NCBI GenBank assembly: GCA_003482905.1
Contig: DMXM01000018.1
Span: 58,785 to 122,784, forward strand
Direction of reading: 5' to 3'
Origin: Elusimicrobiota bacterium
GTDB lineage: Bacteria; Elusimicrobiota; Elusimicrobia; Elusimicrobiales; UBA9959
DNA length: 64,000 nt
Shown: positions 25,778 to 34,569 of the stretch, one piece after another
Position numbering within the stretch: position 1 is the first letter of the stretch
Layout of the letters: each line of letters opens with the position of its first letter
Made by a program: the position numbers and the translations under genes
The notes under the pieces: model-generated
What the model was told of the DNA's origin: nothing
The model's database searches: none
The model's input: only the letters and a program-made list of their open reading frames with translations

Positions 25778-26338
25778 ATGCCCACCCTCATACTAGCCTC
25801 TAAATCGCCCAGAAGGAAGCTGCTGCTCGCCCGGGCCGGGATAAAATACCGGACCATCCCCAGCCATATAGAAGAGATCTCCGCCTACAAGAGGCCGGCC
25901 CTGATAGTGCGGGAGCTGGCCTACAAGAAAGCCCTCTCGGTGGCTTTGAAGCACCCGGGCTCGCCGGTGCTGGGTTCGGACACCCTTGTCTACTGCAAAG
26001 GCGAAGTGCTGGGCAAACCCAAGCATCATAAAGACGCGGTGCGCCTGCTTAAAATGCAGAACGGCTCCTGGCAGGCCGTGCACACCGGCGTGGCGCTGAT
26101 CTGGCTGGACAAGGGTATCTTCCTGGCCGGCGCCGAGGTGTCCCGCTGCAAAGCGCGGAAACTCTCTGAAACCGAATTACTTGCCATGGCATCTAAACAT
26201 CATGACAAGGCCGGCGCCTACGCGGTGCAGGACACCGACGACGTTTTTATAGAAAAGATAGAAGGCCGCTTCGACACCGTGGTGGGCCTGTCCATGAACC
26301 TGGTAAGAAAATTCATAAAGAAGGCCAAGGCGGGATAA
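25778..26338 (+). CDS. maf: Maf-family nucleotide pyrophosphatase
   Basis: Hydrolyses non-canonical or modified nucleoside triphosphates (dTTP/UTP or m7GTP classes). The 186 residues carry the N-terminal LILASKSPRRKLLLARAGI, the catalytic-site motif GSDTLV with its Asp, and DKAGAYAVQD near the C-terminus. EEISAYKRPALIVRELAYKKA matches the usual second helix. Substrate class cannot be fixed without structural comparison. Confidence 0.93.
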   Translation: MPTLILASKSPRRKLLLARAGIKYRTIPSHIEEISAYKRPALIVRELAYKKALSVALKHPGSPVLGSDTLVYCKGEVLGKPKHHKDAVRLLKMQNGSWQAVHTGVALIWLDKGIFLAGAEVSRCKARKLSETELLAMASKHHDKAGAYAVQDTDDVFIEKIEGRFDTVVGLSMNLVRKFIKKAKAG

Positions 26339-26344
26339 CAAGAT

Positions 26345-26746
26345 ATGTATAAAATTAAAAAGGCATTTCACCTGGCTTACGGGCACAGACTGCCGGACCA
26401 CAAAGGCAAATGCAGGAACCTGCACGGCCACAACGCCGTGGTGGAAGTGACGCTGGCCGCCGCCGGGCTCAACGACGAGATGATGGTGATGGACTTTGCC
26501 GAGCTGGGGCTGAAAATGAAGACCTGGCTGGACGATAATCTGGACCACAAGATGATACTGGCCAAAGCCGACCCGCTAGCCCGCGTGCTGCGGGAACAGG
26601 GCCAGGCCTGCTACCTGACCGACGGCAGCCCCACCGCCGAAGCCCTGGCGCGGCTTATTTACGAAACGGCCGAGAGCATGGCACTGCCGGTGCGCAAGGT
26701 GGCTTTCTGGGAAACGCCCACCTCGATGGCTTCCTATAAGAAGTAG
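26345..26746 (+). CDS. queD: 6-pyruvoyl tetrahydropterin synthase / QueD family
   Basis: Makes 6-carboxy-5,6,7,8-tetrahydropterin from dihydroneopterin triphosphate in queuosine biosynthesis. The 133 residues show the zinc ligands (His in YGHRLPDH and the HGHN pair) and a Cys in HKGKCRNLHGHN. LDHKMIL and PTAEALARLIYE are the usual C-terminal motifs. No other queuosine genes are in the window, so the pathway link rests on the family. The gene starts seven bases after maf. Confidence 0.9.
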   Translation: MYKIKKAFHLAYGHRLPDHKGKCRNLHGHNAVVEVTLAAAGLNDEMMVMDFAELGLKMKTWLDDNLDHKMILAKADPLARVLREQGQACYLTDGSPTAEALARLIYETAESMALPVRKVAFWETPTSMASYKK

Positions 26747-26760
26747 AACGGAGAACCAGT

Positions 26761-27699
26761 ATGACCGAAACTAAACCGGATTTCGACATTATAGCCATAG
26801 GGTCCGGCCCGGCCGGCTTTACGGCCGCCATCTACGGCGCCCGCGGCGGGGCCTCCACGGCCCTCTTCGGCGGCGTGGCGCCCGGCGGGCAGCTGCTGCA
26901 GACCACGGAGATAGAGAACTTCCCCGGCTTCCCGGACCCCGTCATAGGCGCAGAACTGATGGAAAGGATGCTTAACCAGGCCAAGCGGCTGGGCACTACC
27001 ATTTTTAACGAGGACGTCACGGCGGTGGACTTCACCGGCCGGCCGTTCAAGATCACGTCGGGCAGCGGCAAGACCTACACCGCGGGGGCGGTGATAGTGG
27101 CCACCGGCGCCCAAGCGCGCTGGCTGGGTTTGCCGTCCGAGCAGAAATACGTGGGCAAGGGCGTCTCTGGCTGCGCCACCTGCGACGGTTTCTTTTTCCG
27201 CGGCAAGGAGATCTGCGTGGTGGGCGGGGGGGACACGGCGGCGGAGGACGCGCTGTTCCTTACCAAGTTCGCCTCCAAAGTCTACCTGGTGCACCGCCGG
27301 GACAAACTGCGCGCCAATTTCCGCCTGCAGGAAAAACTGCGGATCAACCCTAAAATAGAAATAATCTACGACCACGTGCCGGCCGAGATCACCGGCGAGG
27401 CCAAGGTGACCGGGGTTAACCTGAAGCATGTAAAGACCGGCGAGGTCCGCCGCCTTGAAACGCCCGGCGTATTTATAGCCATAGGTCACAGCCCGGCCAC
27501 TGAAATTTTCAAGGACAAGCTGAACCTGGACGATGCCGGCTATATCGTTACCGACGCGCGGACGGCCACTTCCGTCTTCGGCGTCTTCGCCGCCGGCGAT
27601 GTGATGGATACCCGCTACAAACAGGCCGTGGTGGCCGCCGGCTCCGGCTGCAAAGCCGCCATGGAAGCCCTGCTGTACCTGGAGGAGATAAAGAAATAA
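26761..27699 (+). CDS. trxB: Thioredoxin reductase
   Basis: NADPH- and FAD-dependent reduction of thioredoxin. The 312 residues have an N-terminal FAD motif GSGPAGFTAAIYGARGG, the redox-active CATC in GCATCDGFFF (about residue 137), an NAD(P) loop GGGDTAAEDA with HRRDKLRA for NADPH recognition, and a C-terminal FAD contact GVFAAGDVMD. It ends the cutA cluster and faces the convergent glpK. A stretch from 27700 to 27706 separates them. Confidence 0.95.
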   Translation: MTETKPDFDIIAIGSGPAGFTAAIYGARGGASTALFGGVAPGGQLLQTTEIENFPGFPDPVIGAELMERMLNQAKRLGTTIFNEDVTAVDFTGRPFKITSGSGKTYTAGAVIVATGAQARWLGLPSEQKYVGKGVSGCATCDGFFFRGKEICVVGGGDTAAEDALFLTKFASKVYLVHRRDKLRANFRLQEKLRINPKIEIIYDHVPAEITGEAKVTGVNLKHVKTGEVRRLETPGVFIAIGHSPATEIFKDKLNLDDAGYIVTDARTATSVFGVFAAGDVMDTRYKQAVVAAGSGCKAAMEALLYLEEIKK

Positions 27700-27706
27700 A
27701 GCGGGA

Positions 27707-29203
27707 TCAGGGATGGGGGAGGATATTCAGTTTCCTGAGGTCCCGGCTGGTGCGGCGTATATCTTTGACGAATATGCGCCAGCCTTTTATAAGGTTCTGG
27801 CGTTCTTCCTCGCCGATAGCCGGCTGGAAAACCCTGTTAGAGACCTTGGCCGTCCACTTGGGCGCCAAGCCAAGGCCGCGCGCGGCGGCCAGGCCAGCCC
27901 CCATGGCGGTGGCCTCGCTTTCTTCCAGCGCCGTCAGGCGCGCCCCGGTAATGTCGGCCTGGAACTGCAGCAGCCAGTCTATCCGGGAAAGCCCGCCGGA
28001 AACCTTTAGTTCATCTATCTTCAGCCCTTTCTTTTTTACCAGGTCGAAAGCGTCGGCCACCATATAGGCGATGCCCTCGGTAACGCCGCGTACCACGTCG
28101 TACTTGTCGGTGTGCGGGGAGAACCCTGTAAACGTTGTGAACGTGGTGAAATCCCAGTAAGGGGCGCCTATGCCGCCGATGGCGGGCAGGCAGTGCAGGC
28201 GGTTCTTCGACTTGCGGCACATGCCGTCGACGTCGGAGATATCATCGAAAAGTCCGAATTTCTGGCGCAGCCACTCAAGGGCGGTGCCGGCGGAATTAAC
28301 GGTGCTTTCGGTGAAGTAGCAGATCTTTTTCTTGTCCTCGCCTTCCTGCCAGCCGAAGGAGTTAAGCAGGCCGCGGATCTTCAGCGGCTGGCTGCCGGTA
28401 TTCACCAGCAGAAAAGCGCCGGTGCCGTAATTCAGGGCGGCTGCGTTCGGGGTCTCCAGGCCGAGGCCCAGCATGGCGGCCTGCTGGTCGCCCAGCATGG
28501 CGGTCACCGGAATACGGCGGCCGGCTGTTTCCACCTGGGCCAGACGGCCTACGCTGGGCTTAATTTCCGGCAGACATTCAAGGCCGACGCCGAAGGCGGC
28601 CAGCAGTTTAGGCTCCCACTTCAGGCGGCGCAGGTTGAAGAGCAGGGTGCGCTGGGCCTGGGAAGGGTCAGTGATAAAGGCCTTGCCGCCGGACAGCCGC
28701 CAGATGACATAAGTGGCCACCGGGGCTATCAGCAGGCGCTTCTCCGCGGCCGCGGCTTTTACTTCGGGATAATTTTCCATGGCCCAGGCTATTTTGGAGG
28801 CGCTGTAATACGGGGTTTTATACAGGCCGGTGAGGGCGTGTATTTTTGTATTGGAGAGGGGGATCTTGGCCAGTAGTTCCAGGGCGCGGCCGTCCTGCCA
28901 GCTGAAGGCGGGGGCCAGGGGGGCGCCGGTGTGCTTGTCCCAGAGTACGATGGTGGAGCGCTGGGCGGCTATGGCAAGGGCGGCGGCTTCGGCGCCGGCG
29001 GGAAGCATGGCCATTACTTCGCCCAGGCTGTCGGCCTGCGAGAGGTAGAGTTTTTCGGCGTCGTATTCGGCGCGGCCGGGGGCGGGGTAGGCGGCTTCTA
29101 TTTTGCGCTGGGCTTTATAGCGGATGTTCCCGTCCAGGTCGAAGGCCAGGGCGCGGGAGCTTGAGCTCCCCTGGTCCAGTACAATTATGAATTTTTCAGC
29201 CAT
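27707..29203 (-). CDS. glpK: FGGY-family carbohydrate kinase, probable glycerol kinase
   Basis: ATP-dependent kinase of 498 residues with actin-like halves: FIIVLDQGSSSSRALAFDLDG at the N-terminus (phosphate 1 loop), LGDQQAAMLGLG, NYGTGAFLLVNTG and the C-terminal SGGLSRIDWLLQFQADITG. The DQGSSSSRA motif and length favour glycerol kinase over xylulo- or ribulokinase, but DQGTTSSR is more usual, so the substrate is only probable. The start lies three bases after the nuclease stop, implying cotranscription. No glycerol facilitator or dehydrogenase is nearby. Confidence 0.85.
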   Translation of the reverse strand: MAEKFIIVLDQGSSSSRALAFDLDGNIRYKAQRKIEAAYPAPGRAEYDAEKLYLSQADSLGEVMAMLPAGAEAAALAIAAQRSTIVLWDKHTGAPLAPAFSWQDGRALELLAKIPLSNTKIHALTGLYKTPYYSASKIAWAMENYPEVKAAAAEKRLLIAPVATYVIWRLSGGKAFITDPSQAQRTLLFNLRRLKWEPKLLAAFGVGLECLPEIKPSVGRLAQVETAGRRIPVTAMLGDQQAAMLGLGLETPNAAALNYGTGAFLLVNTGSQPLKIRGLLNSFGWQEGEDKKKICYFTESTVNSAGTALEWLRQKFGLFDDISDVDGMCRKSKNRLHCLPAIGGIGAPYWDFTTFTTFTGFSPHTDKYDVVRGVTEGIAYMVADAFDLVKKKGLKIDELKVSGGLSRIDWLLQFQADITGARLTALEESEATAMGAGLAAARGLGLAPKWTAKVSNRVFQPAIGEEERQNLIKGWRIFVKDIRRTSRDLRKLNILPHP

Positions 29204-29206
29204 ACG

Positions 29207-30475
29207 CTATGCGCCCGGTTTTTTGGTTACTTTTATGTCGTAGCCGGTTTTTTTTACGGCTTGCTCAAGGAGCTTCTTGCGGGCCGGCTCTGGGAGCGCG
29301 TCGCTTTCCAGCACTTTGGTGATGCCGGTGAGGGTGAGGCTGAGGGCTTTCTGGTAAAGGTCGAACTGGTTCAGCACGGAGATAACGGCTTCACGGTCCT
29401 TGAATTCCCATTTGGAATTTTTCCTGACGCTGGCGGAATAGGAGGCGCCAGCGTATTCGCCGCCGTCCTTGGCGGAGCGGCCTATATTTTCGGCCACTTC
29501 GGCCAGCTGGGCCTGGATCTCGTCCATTTTTTCTTTAAGCCGGCCGTAGCGGTCCACCAGCGCTTCTATGTTCTCGGCCGGGGCCTGCTGCCGCTCGGCG
29601 GGCCTGGGTTGCCCGCCGAAGAAATGCGGGCAGAGCTTCTTATAGTCGCACCAGGCGCAGGCCTGCTCGCCGGGGGTGGGGTCGAATTTGATACTTTTAA
29701 TGGAGTCCGCCACGCCCAGGACGCGCTCCCAGAAAGCGCCTATCTCTTTGTCGTCGGCGCGCTCGAAGGTATACTCTTTAAGGGTAGGGACATGGTAATA
29801 CAACAGCTGGCGCACTTTCACGGCGCTGACCCGAGAGCCGTAGGTCTCCGCGATCTTTTCTTTCAGGCGCGGGTCTATCTCGCTTATCTTCTGGTACATG
29901 TAAAGTTGGGAGGGCTGGCGCTTCACGTCCTTGCCGGTCTTATAGTCTATTATCACTATTTCGCCGCCGCCCAGATGTTCTATGCGGTCGGAGATGGTGC
30001 GCACCAGCAGGCCGTCCACTTCCACGTCGGTGGAATACTCCACCAGGAAGGGCGGCTTGAAAGCGGCGCGGTTATGCTCGTAATAGGCCCGCAGCATCAG
30101 CAGGCCTTTCTGGTAATCGTCCTCGGCGCGCTGCGGCGTGCGGTAGCCTTTCTCCAGGTAGGATTTCAAATTCCAGTCCTGCCTGAAAGCCTCAAGCAGT
30201 TCTTCAAGGGAGGGGAAAGGCGGCGCCTTTACCGAGTAGAGGAACTCCAGCGCGGTGTGGATGGAGTTGCCGAAAGCGAAGTAGAACTTGGGCTCCTCTT
30301 TTATCTTGTCTATGTACTTGAACTTGTACTTAAGGGGGCATTCCTCGTAGAGCGACATCTTGGAATAGGAAAAAGCCAGCGGACCGGACTTGACGGCGGG
30401 GACCGGGGCCGGCGCGATATCGCCGAAAAGGCCGGGGACCGCGCCCGGCTCGGTCTCTTTATTTTTTTTCTTCAT
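29207..30475 (-). CDS. PD-(D/E)XK nuclease, AddB/Cas4-like with FeS cysteines
   Basis: RecB-family nuclease domain protein of 422 residues. SYSKMSLYEECPLKYKFKYI (about 30-50) supplies the first Cys. The catalytic core is RTISDRIEHL followed by EIVIIDYKTGK, with the motif Asp and Lys. A C-terminal cluster CAWCDYKKLCPHF completes a likely 4Fe-4S site. After this a coiled segment (about 300-345) and a tail resembling host-nuclease-associated helices follow. Stand-alone nucleases of this type act in DNA repair; no helicase is fused. It overlaps the upstream lipoprotein gene by 17 bases and precedes glpK. Confidence 0.85.
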   Translation of the reverse strand: MKKKNKETEPGAVPGLFGDIAPAPVPAVKSGPLAFSYSKMSLYEECPLKYKFKYIDKIKEEPKFYFAFGNSIHTALEFLYSVKAPPFPSLEELLEAFRQDWNLKSYLEKGYRTPQRAEDDYQKGLLMLRAYYEHNRAAFKPPFLVEYSTDVEVDGLLVRTISDRIEHLGGGEIVIIDYKTGKDVKRQPSQLYMYQKISEIDPRLKEKIAETYGSRVSAVKVRQLLYYHVPTLKEYTFERADDKEIGAFWERVLGVADSIKSIKFDPTPGEQACAWCDYKKLCPHFFGGQPRPAERQQAPAENIEALVDRYGRLKEKMDEIQAQLAEVAENIGRSAKDGGEYAGASYSASVRKNSKWEFKDREAVISVLNQFDLYQKALSLTLTGITKVLESDALPEPARKKLLEQAVKKTGYDIKVTKKPGA

Positions 30476-31265
30476 AAGATAAAAGTTCGGTTACCCTGTG
30501 TTCAAACCCCTTGCCGGCCACCGCGGTGAGGATCTTGCCGGTCCAGGGGGCGTAATATTCGGTTATCCAGGAGGGCGTTCCCGCGGCGCGGCGGCGTATT
30601 TTAACGCAGCCGTCGAATTCGCCGGCCTTCACCTTTATTTTCAGCCCCGTCTTTTCCACCAGGAATTCCAGGCGGCCTTCCGGCCCGGCCGAGGCCCAGG
30701 CCTTGCCGGCCTGCAGCGGGTAATTAAGTATCAGCGTGTCGCTCCCGCCCTGCCTTTCCATAAAATTATTGGCGGCGAACCTGTAAGTTTTTTTCTGGCG
30801 GCTCACCACCGCCCGGCCGGCGTAAAACACGTTGGAGATAACGGCGCCTTTCGCCGTATGGTCCGCCACCGTCACTTCCTGCCTGGCGTTCCTGCCCAGC
30901 GTCTGCGAGTCGCCGTAAGTCCACTTAAGGCCCGGCCCGGCGGGGAAATAATCAGGGCAGATGAAAATGCGCCTAAAAACGTCCTCCGGCATTTTAAAAG
31001 CCGGGTACTCGCGGGCCAGCCGCTCCAGCAGCGGCTTAGATTCGGCGCAGACCCCCAGCTTGAGCGCGTAAATATCCGCGGCGGCCAGCAGCGCCTTGGG
31101 GGCCTCCGGGGCCTTGGGGTTGGCCAGGGCGAAGGCCTTGTACTTGAGGGCCGCTTTCATATAACGGCCCTGCCCGGCCAGCACTACGGCGTCGTCGTAG
31201 CGCGCGGCGCAGCCGCCGGCCAGCGTTACGATCAACAAGAATGGGACCGCCCGTTTGATGGACAT
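30459..31265 (-). CDS. Lipoprotein with TPR-like N-terminal region
   Basis: 268 residues with a signal peptide and lipobox LAGGC (Cys at about 19). A short helical repeat follows (YDDAVVLAGQGRYMKAALKYKAF), reminiscent of the TPRs of BamD-like lipoproteins. A beta-rich C-terminal half begins around YFPAGPGLKWTYGD; regions of this style occur in hypothetical envelope proteins. Function unknown. TATAAT lies upstream on the minus strand with a GCGGGA ribosome site. First gene of the operon with the nuclease and glpK. Confidence 0.75.
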   Translation of the reverse strand: MSIKRAVPFLLIVTLAGGCAARYDDAVVLAGQGRYMKAALKYKAFALANPKAPEAPKALLAAADIYALKLGVCAESKPLLERLAREYPAFKMPEDVFRRIFICPDYFPAGPGLKWTYGDSQTLGRNARQEVTVADHTAKGAVISNVFYAGRAVVSRQKKTYRFAANNFMERQGGSDTLILNYPLQAGKAWASAGPEGRLEFLVEKTGLKIKVKAGEFDGCVKIRRRAAGTPSWITEYYAPWTGKILTAVAGKGFEHRVTELLSYEEKK

Positions 31266-31346
31266 ATCTTCCCGCTATTATATAATAATCCCGGCCACCC
31301 CGACGGGGGTCCCGGCGGCGGGGGGATAATTGCTATTATTGAACAA

Positions 31347-32384
31347 ATGACGAAACCGGATATCAGGGATTTTACAAGGCAGGAGCTGGCCGGGGCCATG
31401 ATAGCCCTGGGTGAAAAAGGCTCGCGCATAGACCGCATATTCAATTTCCTGCACCGCAAAGGCGCCGAAAGCTTCGCCGCCATGGACGGCGTGCAGGAGG
31501 AGTTCAGGAACAAGCTGGCGGCCAGGTACGACATAGCGCCGGCTCCCGCCATGGAGAAGCGCGTTTCCAAAATAGACAAGACCATAAAACTGCTGTTCAC
31601 TTTTTCCGACGGAGCCAAAGCCGAGGGCGTGGTGCTGTTCAATAAAGAGACCGCTTCGGCCTGCCTCTCCTCGCAGGCCGGCTGCGCCTGCGGCTGCACT
31701 TTTTGCGCCACCGGCGCGCTGGGATTCAAGCGGGACCTTAAGCCCTCCGAAATACTGGCGCAGTTCGCGGCGTGCCGGCGGGAAGCCGGCGGAAAACTCG
31801 ACAGCGTAGTCTTTATGGGCATGGGCGAGCCTTTCCTGAACTGGGCCAATGTCAGAAAAAGCGTGCTTATACTTGCCGACAACAAGGGCTATAATTTCCC
31901 CCAGTCTAAGATCACGGTCTCCACGGTGGGGATAGTGCCGGTAATACGGGACCTGGCGGATTCCCGCCTGGGCATAAGGCTGGCGGTCTCCCTGATAACG
32001 GCCGACGAAGCGCAAAGGGCGGAACTGACGCCCATGGCGAAAAAATACTCCCTGCGGGAGATCATCGGGGCGGCGCGCTATTACGGCGACCGGACCAAAA
32101 GATCTGTCCTCTTCGAGTATATAGTCTTCGACGGGCTCAACGACACCCCGGAGGACGCCAAAAAACTCCTGGCCCTGATAAAGGACCTGATCTGCAAGGT
32201 CAATCTTATAATCTACAACCCGGTCCCGGGCGGAGCGGTTTATAAGCCTGGCAGCGTGGAGAAAGCCAAAGAAATGCAGAAGATACTGGTGGAGGCCGGC
32301 GTTCGCACCCATTTGCGCCGCGAAAAAGGCGCCGACATAGCCGCCGCCTGCGGCCAGCTGGCGGCCGGTCCCGGGCCGCTTTGA
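31347..32384 (+). CDS. rlmN: Dual-specificity RNA methyltransferase RlmN
   Basis: Radical-SAM enzyme that methylates C2 of A2503 in 23S rRNA and A37 of some tRNAs. 345 residues. The cluster-binding motif is CACGCTFC (Cys-x3-Cys-x2-Cys) in SSQAGCACGCTFCATGALGF. SAM contacts are GMGEPFLNW and STVGIVPVI. The second catalytic cysteine lies near the C-terminus in ADIAAACGQLA. The frame stays open far upstream, but the family N-terminus TKPDIRDFTRQEL and the TATTAT box at 31334 support the ATG at 31347. Confidence 0.94.
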   Translation: MTKPDIRDFTRQELAGAMIALGEKGSRIDRIFNFLHRKGAESFAAMDGVQEEFRNKLAARYDIAPAPAMEKRVSKIDKTIKLLFTFSDGAKAEGVVLFNKETASACLSSQAGCACGCTFCATGALGFKRDLKPSEILAQFAACRREAGGKLDSVVFMGMGEPFLNWANVRKSVLILADNKGYNFPQSKITVSTVGIVPVIRDLADSRLGIRLAVSLITADEAQRAELTPMAKKYSLREIIGAARYYGDRTKRSVLFEYIVFDGLNDTPEDAKKLLALIKDLICKVNLIIYNPVPGGAVYKPGSVEKAKEMQKILVEAGVRTHLRREKGADIAAACGQLAAGPGPL

Positions 32385-32441
32385 CCAGCGGTCATTTTGG
32401 TAGAATATTTACCTTAAACGGCCTGAGTACGGGGTAAAAGA

Positions 32442-34004
32442 TTGAAAGTCTATAACGGCGCCATCGTTTCCTGCGACCCCAAGAACAGCGTTCACAATTA
32501 CCTTGTGGAAGACAAGGGGCGCATCCTTTACGCCGGGGCGGAACTCCCCGCGGCTTACCGGGGCGCGCCGCTGGAAAAGCTCGGCGGCCGGGCCCTGCTC
32601 CCCTGCTTCGGGGATACCCACATACATTTCGCCTCCCACGCCCTCTTTAACGCCGGGCTCAACGTGCGTTCCGCGCGCAGCCTGCCCGAGATGAGCGGGC
32701 AGATAGCGGATTTCGCCCGCGGCAGTTCGGACAGCATCCTGATGGGCTTCGGGGCTTCGCCGCACATGGTGGCGGAACGGCGCCTGATAGCCAGGGACGA
32801 ACTTGACCGGGCCTGCCCGGACAGGCCGCTGTTCCTGGTGAAGTACGACGGGCATGCCTGCATCGTCAACAGCCGCCTGATCGCCCTGCTGCCGGATGAA
32901 GTAAAAGAAATGAGAGGCTACCACCCGGACACCGGCGAGATGAACCAGGAAGCCTTTTTTGCCGTCGCCGATCTTGTCACCAAAAAGGTCTCCCTTCCCC
33001 GCACCATCCGCAATATGCTGCGCGCCGTGGACGAAATGGCGGACAAAGGCATAGGGCTGATGCATACCGTCTCCGGCGTGGGTTTTCCCCTGGACCTGGA
33101 CGTAACATTGGAGACGCTGCTGGGCCGCGGGCTTAATAGCGGTTTCCAGACCCGGCTCTTCTTTCAGACGATGGACCTGGGCAAGGTCAAAAGACGCGGG
33201 CTGCCGCGGGTGGGGGGCTGTTTCGCCACCGCCCTGGACGGCTCCTTCGGCAGCGGGGACGCGGCGCTGCGCGCGCCTTACACCGACGATACTAACAATA
33301 AAGGCGTTCTCTTCTACAGCGACGCCCAGGTGGTGAAATTCACCAAAGCCGCCAACCGCGCCGGCCTCCAGATAGAGATGCACGCCATAGGCGACGCGGC
33401 CTTCGACCAGGCCGTAATGGCCCTAGAGACGGCCCTGAAGGACTTCCCCAGGGCGGACCACCGCCACGGCATCATCCACGCCTCGCTGCCTACCGACGAG
33501 GGGCTGAAGAAATGCGCCGACCTCGGCATCCATATACCGCTGCAGCCGGCTTTCCTCACCTGGGACCTGGAGCCCCTGGCTTTCCTGCGCGGCATAATGG
33601 GTGAGCGGGCGGAAAAGATCTCTCCGTTAAGAAAAATGGCGGATATGGGCATTGTGCTGAGCGGGGGCTCCGACGCCCCCTGCACCCTGCCGGACCCTAT
33701 CGCCGGCATCCATGCCGCCTGCAACCATTATGTTCCCGGCCAGTCCCTCACCGTGGCCGAGGCCGTGAGGATGTTCACCTATAACGCGGCCTGGACCACT
33801 TTCGACGAGGCCGAGCGCGGCAGCCTTGAAACCGGTAAAATGGCCGACATGGTGATGCTGAACCGGAACCCGCTGGACATGAAACCGGGCGAACTTCTGG
33901 ATTTGAAGGTTGAAACACTTCTCCTTAAAGGGGAACCGTATAAAAAAGGCCAGGGTGCTTTAAGCCTGCTGGCAAGAGGCCTTATGGCCGGCGGAAAAAT
34001 ATAA
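32442..34004 (+). CDS. Amidohydrolase family protein (YtcJ-like)
   Basis: Metal-dependent hydrolase of 520 residues, amidohydrolase_3 group. The first metal site is GDTHIHFASHALF (HxH), followed by EMHAIGDAAFDQAV with a His, HGIIHASLPTDEG, and the Asp of LSGGSDAPCTLPDPI. These enzymes cleave C-N bonds of N-acyl amino acids or cyclic amides. The specific substrate is unknown. The start is TTG at 32442, after GGGGTAAAAGA. Its place just upstream of a molybdenum hydroxylase suggests degradation of an N-heterocycle or related compound (inference). Confidence 0.86.
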   Translation: MKVYNGAIVSCDPKNSVHNYLVEDKGRILYAGAELPAAYRGAPLEKLGGRALLPCFGDTHIHFASHALFNAGLNVRSARSLPEMSGQIADFARGSSDSILMGFGASPHMVAERRLIARDELDRACPDRPLFLVKYDGHACIVNSRLIALLPDEVKEMRGYHPDTGEMNQEAFFAVADLVTKKVSLPRTIRNMLRAVDEMADKGIGLMHTVSGVGFPLDLDVTLETLLGRGLNSGFQTRLFFQTMDLGKVKRRGLPRVGGCFATALDGSFGSGDAALRAPYTDDTNNKGVLFYSDAQVVKFTKAANRAGLQIEMHAIGDAAFDQAVMALETALKDFPRADHRHGIIHASLPTDEGLKKCADLGIHIPLQPAFLTWDLEPLAFLRGIMGERAEKISPLRKMADMGIVLSGGSDAPCTLPDPIAGIHAACNHYVPGQSLTVAEAVRMFTYNAAWTTFDEAERGSLETGKMADMVMLNRNPLDMKPGELLDLKVETLLLKGEPYKKGQGALSLLARGLMAGGKI

Positions 34005-34026
34005 AGATGCAACCGAGGGGGAATTC

Positions 34027-34565
<539 letters not shown>

Positions 34566-34569
<4 letters not shown>

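Noticed and set aside
30498..31346. 283-codon upstream extension of the rlmN frame
   Set aside because: It overlaps the oppositely transcribed lipoprotein gene and has no family homology; RlmN begins at 31347.
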